Source: Nonomuraea endophytica (GTDB taxonomy: Bacteria; Actinomycetota; Actinomycetes; Streptosporangiales; Streptosporangiaceae). From it: a stretch of DNA of 64,000 bases. How positions within the stretch are numbered: the stretch's first letter is position 1; the number at the start of each line of letters is the position of its first letter. The position numbers and the translations under genes are program-made. Where the stretch lies: the NCBI RefSeq assembly GCF_014203235.1, contig NZ_JACHIN010000002.1, positions 55,245-119,244 of the forward strand. The letters are read 5' to 3'. The notes under the pieces were generated by a model. It did not search any database and was not told the origin of the DNA. It saw only the letters and a list, made by a program, of their open reading frames with translations. Below are positions 8,125 to 16,950 of this stretch, piece by piece.

Positions 8125-8152
8125 ATTATTCGGACACTCCACCGAATATCAA
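8125..8152 (-). promoter_or_regulatory. sigma70-like promoter of the peptide-TPR operon
   Basis: Read on the minus strand: -35 TTGATA (8152-8147), 16-bp spacer, -10 AATAAT (8130-8125). Transcription would begin near 8118, about 25 bases before the peptide ATG. The region is unusually AT-rich for this GC-rich window. Confidence 0.55.
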
Positions 8153-8174
8153 GATTTATAAGGAATAAGCCGGA

Positions 8175-8210
8175 GGCCAATAGGTGAGAACTTGTTGTAG
8201 CTTATTGGCC
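8175..8210 (-). terminator. AT-rich inverted repeat downstream of the EamA gene
   Basis: Arms GGCCAATA (8175-8182) and TATTGGCC (8203-8210) enclose a 20-base loop; an overlapping alternative pair AATAAGC / GCTTATT (8164-8170 and 8200-8206) also exists. On the minus strand the stem is followed by TCCGGCTTATTCCTTATAAA, so it can terminate EamA transcription. The competing stems could alternatively be a regulatory switch ahead of the next promoter. Confidence 0.4.
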
Positions 8211-8222
8211 GTTATTTGTTGA

Positions 8223-9512
8223 TTAGTTGGGCCGAAACCAGCTTGCTGCGGTGACCTTCTGCCGTTCTGCCTCCTCGATGAGCGTGCACAGACAGCGACC
8301 CAGCAAGGTCACCGACTGACAGCACCCCGGTCCCACGGTCGAGCGCGCCCTGACGATCGCCGTGGCACGCTGGAGCAGGCGGTCGAGACTCGGCTCGCCG
8401 CTGCCCTTGACGGCTCGGTTGTTCCACGGACACGACTCCCTCTCCGTGCAGGCCATCGCCTTGACCGGCACGATCGGCAGCGCCGTACGGACCAACTTGA
8501 GAGGATCGTCGCGTTTGACCCTAAGGTCCGCGAGGACCTTGGAGGCGCGGCGCGAGACCCGCAGCAGCCCGGCGTCGGAGCTCGGCGGGGACTGTTCGGT
8601 CCTCGCCACCTCGCCCGACATCGGCGGGCCGCCACGCCCGGGTACGACGAGCAGCATCGCCCCCGCCATGAGCCCGCCGCCGATGATCAGGCTCAGCCCG
8701 ACCGGCTCGCTGAACCACAGCACCGCGATCGCCGCCACCCAGAGCGGTTGCGACGACATCAGCACCGCGCTCGGCACCGCCGGCACGTGAATCTGCCCGT
8801 AGGAACGTGCCAGGAAGCCCAGCGCGCAGGCCACCACCGACAGATGCGCCAGGATCGTCCAGTCGCCCCCGGTGGACGGGAGCACGATCCCGTCACGCGC
8901 CGCGAAGGCGCCGGTGGACAGGCCGATCGTGGCCAGCTGGATGACGGTGACGGCATAGGCGTTGAAGCCCTGCCTGGCCCTGGACACCCGCGCCAGCAGC
9001 AGCGTGTGCCCCGAGTAGAGCGCCGCCGCCCCGAGCGTGGCGGCCAGCGCGACAATGGATAGCTCGTGGTCCTCGGCCCCGCTCAGCAGGGTGAACACCG
9101 TCATCCCCGCCATCGCCAGCGCCACTCCCACCCAGACCCGCATCGGGACGCGAACCCGGAAGAGCGCCAGCGCGAGGAGCGGCGTGATGATCACGCTGCA
9201 CCCCACCGCGAAGCCGGACACCGAGGAGGGCAGACTCTCCAGCGCGACCGCCTGGGCCGTCTGCCCCACACCGAACATCACCCCGAGAACGATCGCGTTG
9301 ATCCAGGTGGATCGCGAAAGCCCCCGCAGACACCCCGGCCGGAGGAGAACGAGAGTGATCGCCGCGATGGTGTATCGCTCGGCGAGCAGATCCTCCACTG
9401 GTAACCGGTGAATGAGGTCCTTCATCAGCGGAAACGCCGACCCCCAAGCGGCGCTGACGAACAACAGAAGCACGGCTCCCAGGAGGGGTCGGGGAGCGGG
9501 CACGCCTGCCAT
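8223..9512 (-). CDS. EamA/DMT-family transporter with unusual Cys-containing C-terminal extension
   Basis: Ten-helix drug/metabolite-type carrier of the inner membrane. Residues 1-300 show the two EamA halves (start LLGAVLLLFVSAAWGSAFPL; second half VALAATLGAAALYSGHTLLL; last helix LSLIIGGGLMAGAMLLVV). Typical members end there near 300 aa. This one runs on to 429 aa with a basic tail containing a Cys-poor linker and then several cysteines (ACTERESC, GPGCCQS, GRCLC). The tail is unlike the membrane domain and could be a fusion, a frameshift product, or a soluble regulatory tail. No good ribosome site precedes ATG 9512. Substrate unknown. Confidence 0.75.
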   Translation of the reverse strand: MAGVPAPRPLLGAVLLLFVSAAWGSAFPLMKDLIHRLPVEDLLAERYTIAAITLVLLRPGCLRGLSRSTWINAIVLGVMFGVGQTAQAVALESLPSSVSGFAVGCSVIITPLLALALFRVRVPMRVWVGVALAMAGMTVFTLLSGAEDHELSIVALAATLGAAALYSGHTLLLARVSRARQGFNAYAVTVIQLATIGLSTGAFAARDGIVLPSTGGDWTILAHLSVVACALGFLARSYGQIHVPAVPSAVLMSSQPLWVAAIAVLWFSEPVGLSLIIGGGLMAGAMLLVVPGRGGPPMSGEVARTEQSPPSSDAGLLRVSRRASKVLADLRVKRDDPLKLVRTALPIVPVKAMACTERESCPWNNRAVKGSGEPSLDRLLQRATAIVRARSTVGPGCCQSVTLLGRCLCTLIEEAERQKVTAASWFRPN

Positions 9513-9703
9513 GGGAAAAGCATGGCACTACAATCAGCAGCCGTTGGTGTACAGCCCGGAGCTGGTGATGCTCCTCTACCACTCGGAGTGAAGCTCCTCA
9601 CTCACGGGTTCGCACACCCCTACCCGGCCCCCCTGACGAATCGTCCAATCCCCACAATTCCCCCGGCCACCTTGGGCATCTCCTTCCACGTTCCCCGGAC
9701 GTG

Positions 9704-9733
9704 AAAAGGGGCGCCAGTCGTGACTGGCGCCCC
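9704..9733 (-). terminator. Rho-independent terminator after the GNAT gene
   Basis: Perfect 12-bp stem GGGGCGCCAGTC / GACTGGCGCCCC with a two-base centre, followed on the minus strand by TTTTC (complement of 9707-9703). It stands 13 bases beyond the GNAT stop at 9747 and ends the XRE-GNAT operon. Confidence 0.85.
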
Positions 9734-9746
9734 GGAGAAGGACGGA

Positions 9747-10235
9747 TCAGCGTTCCGCGACGGCCGCGGAGGTGAGGCGCTTCTCGATGAACACGACGGT
9801 CAGAGACCCCACGTTCCGCCGGGAGACCTCCTGCCACCCCAGCGCGAAGTACAGCGCCAGAGCGGCCTTCTGGTTGAGCGTGGTGTCACCCTGGACGCTG
9901 TGAAAGCCGAGCTCCAGTGCCCGCGCCTCCAGAGCCTGCACCATGGCCCGGCCGAAGCCGCGCCGCTGGAACTGCGGATGCACCCGCAGCCGGCACATCT
10001 CGGCCATGCCGGCGTCGACGGGCTTGATGCCACCCATGGCCACGACCCGGCTGTCGACCTCGCCGACGAGGAAGTCACCGCCGCACGCCAGATAGATCTC
10101 CTGGATGCGGGGGAAGTCGTCGTCGTAATAGACGCCGTCGCCCGGCGCCAGGCCCACCTCCGCGAGGCAGATCCGGTGCAGGGCGAGGATCGTGTCAAGG
10201 TCAGACCAGCGGTAGCGCCTGATCTTCAGGTTCAT
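9747..10235 (-). CDS. GNAT-family N-acetyltransferase
   Basis: 162-aa acetyl-CoA-dependent acyltransferase. It starts MNLKIRRYRWSDLD and shows the acetyl-CoA pyrophosphate loop HPQFQRRGFGRAMV (R/Q-x-x-G-x-G/A) preceded by the MCRLRV beta strand, then GFHSVQGDTTLNQKAALALY and the C-terminal GWQEVSRR strand. Its ATG overlaps the TGA of the XRE regulator gene (ATGA), so the two are co-translated. The acceptor is unknown. Confidence 0.85.
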   Translation of the reverse strand: MNLKIRRYRWSDLDTILALHRICLAEVGLAPGDGVYYDDDFPRIQEIYLACGGDFLVGEVDSRVVAMGGIKPVDAGMAEMCRLRVHPQFQRRGFGRAMVQALEARALELGFHSVQGDTTLNQKAALALYFALGWQEVSRRNVGSLTVVFIEKRLTSAAVAER

Positions 10236-11794
10236 GCACCATTGCTCCCTTCCCCGACGGGTGCCGCCTGTGGCTTGTAGAGCTGACTCTGGAAGTCCGG
10301 CAGGTCGGGGTGGTTGGGTTCCCTGGCTTTCACGGACTGCTCCAACTGCAGAGCGGGCCGCATGACGAGTTCGGTGCGGTACTCGTCGGTGAGTTTCATG
10401 AGAGCGGCCGTGCCTATCTTGAGCGCTTCGCCGACGTCGCCCTCGATCAGGCGGCACTGCGCCTGGTCCAGGCGGATGAGCGTCTGGTCGAGGATGTGGT
10501 CGGAGTATTTGTCGAGCGCCTGGCCCAGGACGACCTCCGCTTCGAGCGTCTGCCCGAGCTTGGTGAGGACGTCACCCTGGTAGAAGTAGAGCTGCTTCTC
10601 GGTGTAGCCGAAGGCGACGTCTTCCTGCTCGTGCGCCTTCATGTGGGTGAACGCGTTCCTGGCCCGCAACAGCGCCTTCTTGGCCTGGTCGACGATCTCC
10701 TTCTTGCTGTCGGTGCCGGAGATCATGGCGAGCGCGCGGGCCTCCACGACCGGCGCCATGGCCTGCGCGGCGCAGGATGTCTGCCCGGCCAGGTCGCGGC
10801 TCTTCTTCGCGAGGTTGAGCGCTTCGCGGGCGTCGCCGTAATAGAGGGGTACGAGAGCTTCGCGAGCGGTGACCCACGCGCGCAGGGCCCGGTCGCCCGT
10901 CTCGTCGGCCGCGGTCCGGCCGGTGCGGAAGAAGGACCTGGCCAGCCGGTGGTCGCCCAGGTTGATCATGATCATGCCGCTCAGCCCGGCGAGCTGGGCG
11001 GCCATGCGGCACAGCCGTTCCTGAAGGTCGATCGGCTGCCTGCGCGACATCGCGGCGCGCACCGCGCTCAGCTCCAGCAGCACGTCACACAGCAACCGCA
11101 AGGGCGCGGTCGTGGTGTACTGCCGGCCGAACGCGAGGGTCGCGTCCTCCCACTGGTCGAGCATGGCGGCGGAGACGGACGACGAGACCAGCATCTCGTC
11201 CATCCGTCTCCTGATGCCCTCGGCGGCGCCGATGACCTGGGCGTCGAGCTTGAGCGACGTGTCGCCGCGCAGCAGCCTTAACAACGTCCTGCGCATGACG
11301 TTCTCGTGCTCTTCGCCGGCCTCGTCGGTGGGCTCGGTCGAGGAGGCCGGGACCCAGACGTCGCGCGGGCGGTCGATCTCGATGGCGTCGATCGTCTCGC
11401 TGCGGACCACACCGGGCATCCGGTGCCCGTGGCCGCAGATGCAGGGGCCGTCGTAGCCGAGCGACTTGGGCTCGACCCGGTAGACGCTGCACAGGTAGTG
11501 GAGGTATTCGGGTCCGGGCCGCTTGAGCCCGCTCTCGTACGCCGACAGCAACGTCTCACCGATGCCCGGCGGCGGCTTCTCATCACGCTCGAACAGGGCG
11601 CGAACCTGCTCGATGACGTCGGCCAGCGCGATGCCGTGGCTCAGGCGGTGACCCTTGATCTTGGTCGTCCCGAACTGTGGCTCACAGGCTTCGTGGATCT
11701 CCTCAGCGATCTGGGCAGCGGTACGGCCGGCGGCAAGGCCCTTGGCCCGGATCCGCCGTGCCATTTCCGTTTCCCTGTGCTGTCTGCCGGACAT
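10232..11794 (-). CDS. XRE-type regulator with C-terminal TPR-like domain
   Basis: About 520 aa. The N-terminal 120 residues hold a helix-turn-helix region extended by a long insertion (KIKGHRLSHGIALADVIEQV...SAYESGLKRPGPEYLHYLCS) and a small GPCICGHGH cysteine/histidine motif. The remaining 350 residues are alpha-helical with TPR-like hairpins (GDHRLARSFFRTGRTAADET, YYGDAREALNLAKKSRDLAG, LGQALDKYSDHILDQTLIRL). This resembles the numerous actinomycete regulators that pair with small proteins. ATG 11794 has GAGAGGGG 5 bases upstream; GTG 11809 is an alternative. The small gene at 12067 diverges from it. Confidence 0.7.
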   Translation of the reverse strand: MSGRQHRETEMARRIRAKGLAAGRTAAQIAEEIHEACEPQFGTTKIKGHRLSHGIALADVIEQVRALFERDEKPPPGIGETLLSAYESGLKRPGPEYLHYLCSVYRVEPKSLGYDGPCICGHGHRMPGVVRSETIDAIEIDRPRDVWVPASSTEPTDEAGEEHENVMRRTLLRLLRGDTSLKLDAQVIGAAEGIRRRMDEMLVSSSVSAAMLDQWEDATLAFGRQYTTTAPLRLLCDVLLELSAVRAAMSRRQPIDLQERLCRMAAQLAGLSGMIMINLGDHRLARSFFRTGRTAADETGDRALRAWVTAREALVPLYYGDAREALNLAKKSRDLAGQTSCAAQAMAPVVEARALAMISGTDSKKEIVDQAKKALLRARNAFTHMKAHEQEDVAFGYTEKQLYFYQGDVLTKLGQTLEAEVVLGQALDKYSDHILDQTLIRLDQAQCRLIEGDVGEALKIGTAALMKLTDEYRTELVMRPALQLEQSVKAREPNHPDLPDFQSQLYKPQAAPVGEGSNGA

Positions 11795-12066
11795 CCCGGC
11801 CCCTCTCACACACGTCCCGACGGGTCCGCTACCGCTGACGCAGCGTAGTCCAAAGATAGCACTGCGCCTACCAAGAACTATGGCCCATTAATGACAGGTT
11901 GAAAACGTCCTCTTGAAGCTTACGGTTAAGGATCGTCCCCCCGCGGACTGTTTCTTACAACCCACTAGGGAGAACGTCGCCCCCTGTGCGCGAAGGGCCT
12001 CGTTGCGTCACCGGCCGACTTGAGTCATCTTTTGCTCACCAGCAACGACTCAAGGGAGGCATCGAG
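11795..12066. promoter_or_regulatory. divergent intergenic region of the XRE regulator
   Basis: About 270 bp between the XRE gene and the small rightward gene. It contains an AT-richer stretch (about 11860-11965, e.g. CCCATTAATGACAGGTTGAAAA and CTTACGGTTAAGGATCG) where promoters for both directions are likely. AAGGGAGG before GTG 12067 is a good ribosome site. I found no clear palindrome. Confidence 0.35.
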
Positions 12067-12345
12067 GTGGGAGGCGACAACGTCGGACACTTGGAGAGGC
12101 TCGCGGCGGAACTCTGCAGCCACGGGCTGCTCGCCAGAGTAGTGCGGACGCAGTCCGGCCGGCTCTTCGTACGGGTCATCAATCCTGCGGCCACCAGCCT
12201 GTCCGAAAACGTCACCTGCCGGCCGAACGCCGACGTTCCCGACTGGTGGTACTGCTGGTCGTGGGGCGAACGGTTGCACACGGCCGACGATCCGGCCGGT
12301 GCGGCGACCAAGGTCGCACGCGTGCTCGCCGCGGTGGGGGAGTGA
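12067..12345 (+). CDS. small conserved-looking cytoplasmic protein next to XRE regulator
   Basis: 92 aa starting at GTG 12067 with AAGGGAGG about 8 bases before. The sequence (HLERLAAELCSHGLLARVVR, then PDWWYCWSWGERLHTADDPA and AATKVARVLAAVGE) has a compact fold with an aromatic WWYCWSWG motif. I do not recognise a named domain. Its position, divergent from an XRE regulator, fits the regulator/small-protein pairs typical of Streptosporangiaceae and Streptomyces. Function unknown. Confidence 0.6.
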   Translation: MGGDNVGHLERLAAELCSHGLLARVVRTQSGRLFVRVINPAATSLSENVTCRPNADVPDWWYCWSWGERLHTADDPAGAATKVARVLAAVGE

Positions 12346-12751
12346 CCATGCGGTGATCCGGGTGGAGCGCAGCCACCTCGGCTCACCGCGCCCAGCGCGG
12401 CCTCTCGGAGCCGGCGAGGTGCCCGGTGCGGAGGGTTTCCGTTTGCGGAGTCCTTGGGCATCTCGCCGGTTCCGGCCCCTTTCTCAGCTTGTAGGCCGCC
12501 TTCCGGGTCGAACCGGAGGGTGCATCGGGGGATCCCTCCCGGAGAACGGCACGGGACATGCTTCCGGGTGTGTGTCCCGTCCGAGCTGCCCGTCACCGGA
12601 GCGCCAGGCCCGCCCTCCGCGGCCCCGGGCCATGGCGACCCCGTCTTCCCCGGCGTGATGTGACGGCGGCCGGTTCGGTCGGCGGTATCTTTTGAGGCGA
12701 TTTGCTCATTAGTGACCGTCGACCGAACCGCATCCGGAGGGGATCCACCTC
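12346..12751. other. 400-bp gap without a recognisable gene
   Basis: Open frames here have no ribosome site or protein-like composition. Near the right end GGAGGGG precedes the MscS start, and a TTTTGAGGCGATTTGCTCATTAGTG stretch may hold that gene's promoter. No riboswitch or hairpin stood out. Confidence 0.4.
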
Positions 12752-13753
12752 GTGCTCCTGCTGGCTCCACCGTCATCCACGCCGTCCCCCTCGCCGAGTT
12801 CCACGTCGTCGTCCCTCAACCCGACGCAACTCATCAACGATGTGAGCAAGGCGTGCACGAATGACGGGTCGTTCTGCAGCCTGCTCTACGACCTGCTTCC
12901 GGTGGGTTCCTTCGCGCCGCTTCTGGCGACGGTCATCACGATCGCGCTGATCCTGGTCCTGGCTCTGCTGGTGCGCAATCTGGCGCACCGCCTCATCGGC
13001 CGGGTGGTCAACCGGGCCTCCACCACCACCCCGATCGCCGGCCGCTTCCGCAAGAACGGCGCCGCCACCGACGGCATCGACGCCCTCCTCAACGAACGCC
13101 GCAAACAGCGCGCCGAGACCATGGGCTCGGTACTCAAGCACATCGCCTCGATCGTCATCATCGGCACCGCCATCCTGACCGTGCTGGACCGGCTGACCAT
13201 CCCCATCGCCCCGCTGCTCACCAGCGTCGGCATCCTCGGCGTGGCGATCGGCTTCGGCGCGCAGGAGCTGGTCAAGGACTTCATCGCGGGCATGTTCATG
13301 CTGCTGGAAGACCAGTACGGCGTGGGCGACGTCGTGGACGTGGGCGCCGCCGTGGGCACGGTGGAGGCGGTCACGCTCCGGGTGACGCGGCTGCGCGACG
13401 CCGACGGCCGGGTCTGGTACGTGCGCAACGGCACCATCGCCCGCGTCGGCAACGAGTCGCAGGGCTGGTCGCGCGCCTACGTGGACGTCCCGGTGGCCTA
13501 CGACTCCGACGTGGCGGCGGTTCGCGAGCTGCTGCAGCGGGTCACCACGGAGCTGTGGGAGGACCCCGAGTTCCGCGAGTCGGTGATCGTGGAGGAGCCG
13601 AGCGTCTTCGGCGTGGAGCAGTTGTCGGACAGTTCGCTGGTCTTCCGGGTCTCGGCCAAGACGCTGCCAGCCCACCAGGCAGAGGTCGCCCGCGAGCTGA
13701 GGCTCCGCGTCAAGGCCGCCCTGGACGGAGCGGGAATAGCCATCGCCCCCTAA
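12752..13753 (+). CDS. MscS-family mechanosensitive ion channel
   Basis: Small-conductance channel of the inner membrane, opened by hypo-osmotic tension. 333 aa: a Ser/Pro-rich start, a first helix FAPLLATVITIALILVLALL, a second KHIASIVIIGTAILTVLDRL, and the pore helix region APLLTSVGILGVAIGFGAQELVKDF with the family-typical GFGAQ. The beta domain GDVVDVGAAVGTVEAVTLRVT and a C-terminal alpha/beta domain follow. It has three membrane helices and the standard MscS order. GTG start with GGAGGGG 9 bases upstream; the globin gene follows after 16 bases. Confidence 0.92.
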   Translation: MLLLAPPSSTPSPSPSSTSSSLNPTQLINDVSKACTNDGSFCSLLYDLLPVGSFAPLLATVITIALILVLALLVRNLAHRLIGRVVNRASTTTPIAGRFRKNGAATDGIDALLNERRKQRAETMGSVLKHIASIVIIGTAILTVLDRLTIPIAPLLTSVGILGVAIGFGAQELVKDFIAGMFMLLEDQYGVGDVVDVGAAVGTVEAVTLRVTRLRDADGRVWYVRNGTIARVGNESQGWSRAYVDVPVAYDSDVAAVRELLQRVTTELWEDPEFRESVIVEEPSVFGVEQLSDSSLVFRVSAKTLPAHQAEVARELRLRVKAALDGAGIAIAP

Positions 13754-13769
13754 CACTTAGGCTTATACC

Positions 13770-14150
13770 GTGACTGAGATTTCCTTCTATGACGCCGTCG
13801 GAGGCGAGGAGACGTTCCGGCGCCTCGTGCACCGCTTCTACGAGGGCGTCAGGGAGGACCCCTTGCTGCGGCCGATGTACCCGGAGGAGGATCTCTCCGG
13901 CGCCGAGGACCGGCTGCGCGGCTTCCTGATCCAGTACTGGGGCGGGCCGACGACCTACAGCCAGGAGCGCGGCCATCCCCGGCTGCGCATGCGCCACGCG
14001 CCGTTCCCGGTCGACGAGGCCGCACGGGACGCCTGGCTGCGGCACATGCACGACGCGGTCCAGGATCTGGAGCTGGCCGAGGACCTGGAGAAGCGGCTCT
14101 GGGACTATCTGGTGTACGCGGCGCACAGCATGGTGAACACTCCGACATAG
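13770..14150 (+). CDS. glbO: truncated haemoglobin, group II (GlbO type)
   Basis: 126-aa haem protein thought to bind oxygen or detoxify NO/peroxide near respiratory membranes. Visible residues: B10 Tyr24 in HRFYEGV, CD1 Tyr37 in RPMYPEEDL, proximal F8 His76 in RMRHAPF, and G8 Trp89 in [10 protein letters not shown]. Length and motif order match the trHbO group. GTG start 16 bases after the MscS gene; the amylase-family gene follows 5 bases later, so the three may share a transcript. Confidence 0.92.
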   Translation: MTEISFYDAVGGEETFRRLVHRFYEGVREDPLLRPMYPEEDLSGAEDRLRGFLIQYWGGPTTYSQERGHPRLRMRHAPFPVDEAARDAWLRHMHDAVQDLELAEDLEKRLWDYLVYAAHSMVNTPT

Positions 14151-14155
14151 CGGGC

Positions 14156-15685
14156 ATGACACGCCACATGGATATCCCCTGGTGGCGTGATGCCATCGTC
14201 TACGAGATCTACGTCCGCAGCTTCTCCGACGCCTCCGGTGACGGTGTCGGCGACCTTCCCGGGATCCGGGAGCGCCTGCCGTACCTCAGAGATCTGGGTG
14301 TGGACGCGATCTGGCTGACGCCGTTCTACACCTCGCCGATGGCCGACGGCGGGTACGACGTGGCCGACTACCGTGACGTCGATCCGCTGTTCGGGACGCT
14401 GGGCGACTTCGAGTCGCTGGTCTCCGACGCGCACGAGCTCGGGCTGAGGGTGGTTGTGGACATCGTGCCGAACCACAGCTCCGACCGGCATCAGTGGTTC
14501 CAGCAGGCGCTGCGGGGCGAGCGGCGCGAGCGCTACCTCTTCCGGGAGGGCGGGGCGCTGCCGCCGAACAACTGGCAGTCGACGTTCAGCGGGCCCGCGT
14601 GGACGCGGGTGGCGGACGGGCAGTGGTATCTGCATCTGTTCGCGCCGGGGCAGCCGGACTTCAACTGGCGCGATCCCGAGGTCCACGCGGAGTTCCTGGA
14701 CGTCCTGCGGTTCTGGCTGGATCGCGGCGTGGACGGCTTCCGCATCGACGTGGCCATGGGCCTGTACAAGGCCGAGGGGCTGCCCGACGTCGAGGACCAG
14801 TCGTTCACGTCGGTCTCGCCGGTGTGGGGGCAGCCGGAGGTGCACGAGGTGTACCGGCAGTGGCGCAAGGTCCTGGACTCCTACCCTGGTGAGCGCATGG
14901 CCGTCGGCGAGGTGTGGACGGACAAGGCGGAGGATCTGGCCCAGTACGTGCGGCCCGACGAGTTGCACCAGAGCTTCAACTTCGCGTGGCTGCAGGCGCC
15001 GTGGTCGCCGACGGCGTTCAAGAAGGTGATCGACGAGACGATGGCGACGGTCCCGTTCGCGACGTGGGTGCTGTCCAACCATGACGTGGTACGGCACCGC
15101 ACCCGCTACGACACCGAAGACCCGGGAACCGGCCTCAATAGGGCAAAAGCCGCACTGCTCACCATGCTCGCCCTGCCCGGTAGTGCATACCTCTACCAGG
15201 GGGAGGAACTTGGACTCCCAGAGGTTAAGAATCTTCCCCCGGAAGCCCGTCAGGACCCAGTCTTCATCCAGTCCGAGGGCAAGCTCCCCGGCCGCGACGG
15301 CTGCCGCGTGCCGATGCCCTGGACCGCCCGCGGCGCCTCCTACGGCTTCTCGCCCGGCGACGTGAAGCCCTGGCTCCCCCAGCCGGAGGTCTTCGGCGAA
15401 CTGAGCGCGGAAGCCCAGACCGGACAGAGCTCCTCAACCCTCGAGTTCTACCGCCAAGCCCTGACCACCCGCCGTGACCTCATACGTTCCCTGCCATACA
15501 CCGTGGAGTGGCTGGATTCCCCCGAAGGTGCGCTTTTCTTCACCCGTGGCCCGCTGACCTGCGTGCTCAACTGCGGCCTGGAACCCGTGCCGCTCCCGCC
15601 GTACGAGAGCCTGATTCTGTCGAGCGGCCCGCTCGACGGCGGCCTGCTCCCGCCCGACACGGCGGCCTGGCTCCACCGCCCCTAG
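14156..15685 (+). CDS. GH13 alpha-glucosidase / oligo-1,6-glucosidase-like
   Basis: Cytoplasmic glycosidase of 509 aa without a signal peptide. The (beta/alpha)8 motifs are present: DIVPNH (102-107), GFRIDVA with nucleophile Asp198, GEVW with acid/base Glu252, and SNHD with Asp310. The N-terminus WWRDAIVYEIYVRSF is that of GH13 alpha-glucosidases acting on short malto- or isomalto-oligosaccharides. The C-terminal beta domain seems short (the protein ends with LPPDTAAWLHRP). It starts 5 bases after glbO. The exact linkage is undetermined. Confidence 0.9.
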   Translation: MTRHMDIPWWRDAIVYEIYVRSFSDASGDGVGDLPGIRERLPYLRDLGVDAIWLTPFYTSPMADGGYDVADYRDVDPLFGTLGDFESLVSDAHELGLRVVVDIVPNHSSDRHQWFQQALRGERRERYLFREGGALPPNNWQSTFSGPAWTRVADGQWYLHLFAPGQPDFNWRDPEVHAEFLDVLRFWLDRGVDGFRIDVAMGLYKAEGLPDVEDQSFTSVSPVWGQPEVHEVYRQWRKVLDSYPGERMAVGEVWTDKAEDLAQYVRPDELHQSFNFAWLQAPWSPTAFKKVIDETMATVPFATWVLSNHDVVRHRTRYDTEDPGTGLNRAKAALLTMLALPGSAYLYQGEELGLPEVKNLPPEARQDPVFIQSEGKLPGRDGCRVPMPWTARGASYGFSPGDVKPWLPQPEVFGELSAEAQTGQSSSTLEFYRQALTTRRDLIRSLPYTVEWLDSPEGALFFTRGPLTCVLNCGLEPVPLPPYESLILSSGPLDGGLLPPDTAAWLHRP

Positions 15686-15699
15686 CCGGCCCGCGGGCG

Positions 15700-16905
15700 T
15701 CATGACGAGTCCTGATCATGGCGCCCCTGGCCCCGCTCCGCGCCGACCGGGATCACCGGCAGCGAGGCCAGGCACAACACCAGCCCGACGCCGAACCCCG
15801 CCCAGAACCCCGTCTGCGCGATCAGCACACCGAGCAGGGGCGCGGCGACCAGGGCGACGACGTTCTGGACGCCGTTGTGCGTGCCGAGCACCCGCCCCGC
15901 CCAGCCGGGCCCGGCCAGCTCCCCCGCGGCCAGGTAGGCCAGCCCGTTCCCGGCCACGGTCATCACCGCCGCCAGCGCCAGCGTCACCGGCCCCGCCCAC
16001 GCGATCGCCGCCATCCCGGAGACCGCCTGCGCGCCGACCAGCAGCGCGAGCACCGCCGCCGTGGTGACCGTGAGGATCCGCAACGGCCCCATCCGCAGCC
16101 CGGTCCGGTCCGACCAGCGCCCCACCGCGATCCGCACCACCGCTCCCCCGATGGCCGCCGCCCCGAAAAGCTGCCCCGCGTGCACCTTGTCCCATCCGTA
16201 GGTGCCGACGAGGCAGGCCACGCCGTACGTGCTGACCGCGATCTGCGGCACGACGTGCAGCGCGCTCGTGCCGTGCACCCGCCACAACTCGCTCTTGCGG
16301 TACGGCGAGGCCGCCTGCGGAGCGCTCGCGGCGGCCAGTTCGCGCGGCGGCTCGGCCAGCAGCAAACCGGCCAGGACCGCAGCGACCAGACAGAACCCGG
16401 AGCAGACCAGCAGCACACCCGACAGCCCGTACGCGCTCGACACCGCGGGCAGCAGGAACCCGGCCACCGCCATCCCGAGCGTGTAGGAGACCTGCCGCAG
16501 CCCCATCGCGACGCCGCGCTCCGGCGGGTCGAACCACCGCAGCACGATGCGCCCGCCGCCCACCATGGCCGCCGATCCGGCCGCGCCCGCGAGCGCGAGC
16601 AGCGCGACGACCGCCCACGGCGCCTGCGCGAACGCCGCCGCCGCCAAGAACAGCGAGGCCAGCCCGACCCCGGCGCCCAGCGCCACCCGCTCGCCGCGCC
16701 GGTCGGCCAGCGCGCCCCAGGCGACGAGGGCGAGCAGGATCCCGATGCCGGGAGCGTTCCCGATCACCGCCGCGACGGGCAGCGACACCTGGAAGTCGCG
16801 CTGGATGTCCGGCATGACCAGGGGAAGCCCGAATAATCCGAGCGTGACACTCGCATGAGCGTTGACGCCGAGTCCCAGCATCCCCCAACGCCTCTTATCG
16901 CCCAC
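15700..16905 (-). CDS. MFS transporter
   Basis: 401-aa major facilitator carrier with 12 predicted helices. Loop 2-3 motif A is present (WGALADRRGERVALGAGVGL), and a second-half counterpart is GRWSDRTGLRMG. The first helix region HASVTLGLFGLPLVMPDIQR and motif DFQVSLPVAAVIGNAPGIGI suit the oxalate/monocarboxylate-like or CynX/NimT-like group; substrate unknown. GTG start. Its stop is 14 bases from that of the convergent GH13 gene. Confidence 0.88.
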   Translation of the reverse strand: MGDKRRWGMLGLGVNAHASVTLGLFGLPLVMPDIQRDFQVSLPVAAVIGNAPGIGILLALVAWGALADRRGERVALGAGVGLASLFLAAAAFAQAPWAVVALLALAGAAGSAAMVGGGRIVLRWFDPPERGVAMGLRQVSYTLGMAVAGFLLPAVSSAYGLSGVLLVCSGFCLVAAVLAGLLLAEPPRELAAASAPQAASPYRKSELWRVHGTSALHVVPQIAVSTYGVACLVGTYGWDKVHAGQLFGAAAIGGAVVRIAVGRWSDRTGLRMGPLRILTVTTAAVLALLVGAQAVSGMAAIAWAGPVTLALAAVMTVAGNGLAYLAAGELAGPGWAGRVLGTHNGVQNVVALVAAPLLGVLIAQTGFWAGFGVGLVLCLASLPVIPVGAERGQGRHDQDSS

Positions 16906-16950
16906 AACCTCCGATATTTCACGATGTGAGGTTGTTTGCGCGAGCCTGTA

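Noticed and set aside
12346..12751. Possible riboswitch ahead of the MscS gene
   Set aside because: I tried to match a c-di-AMP (ydaO) or other known motif in the 400-bp gap and could not; no conserved pairing was seen.
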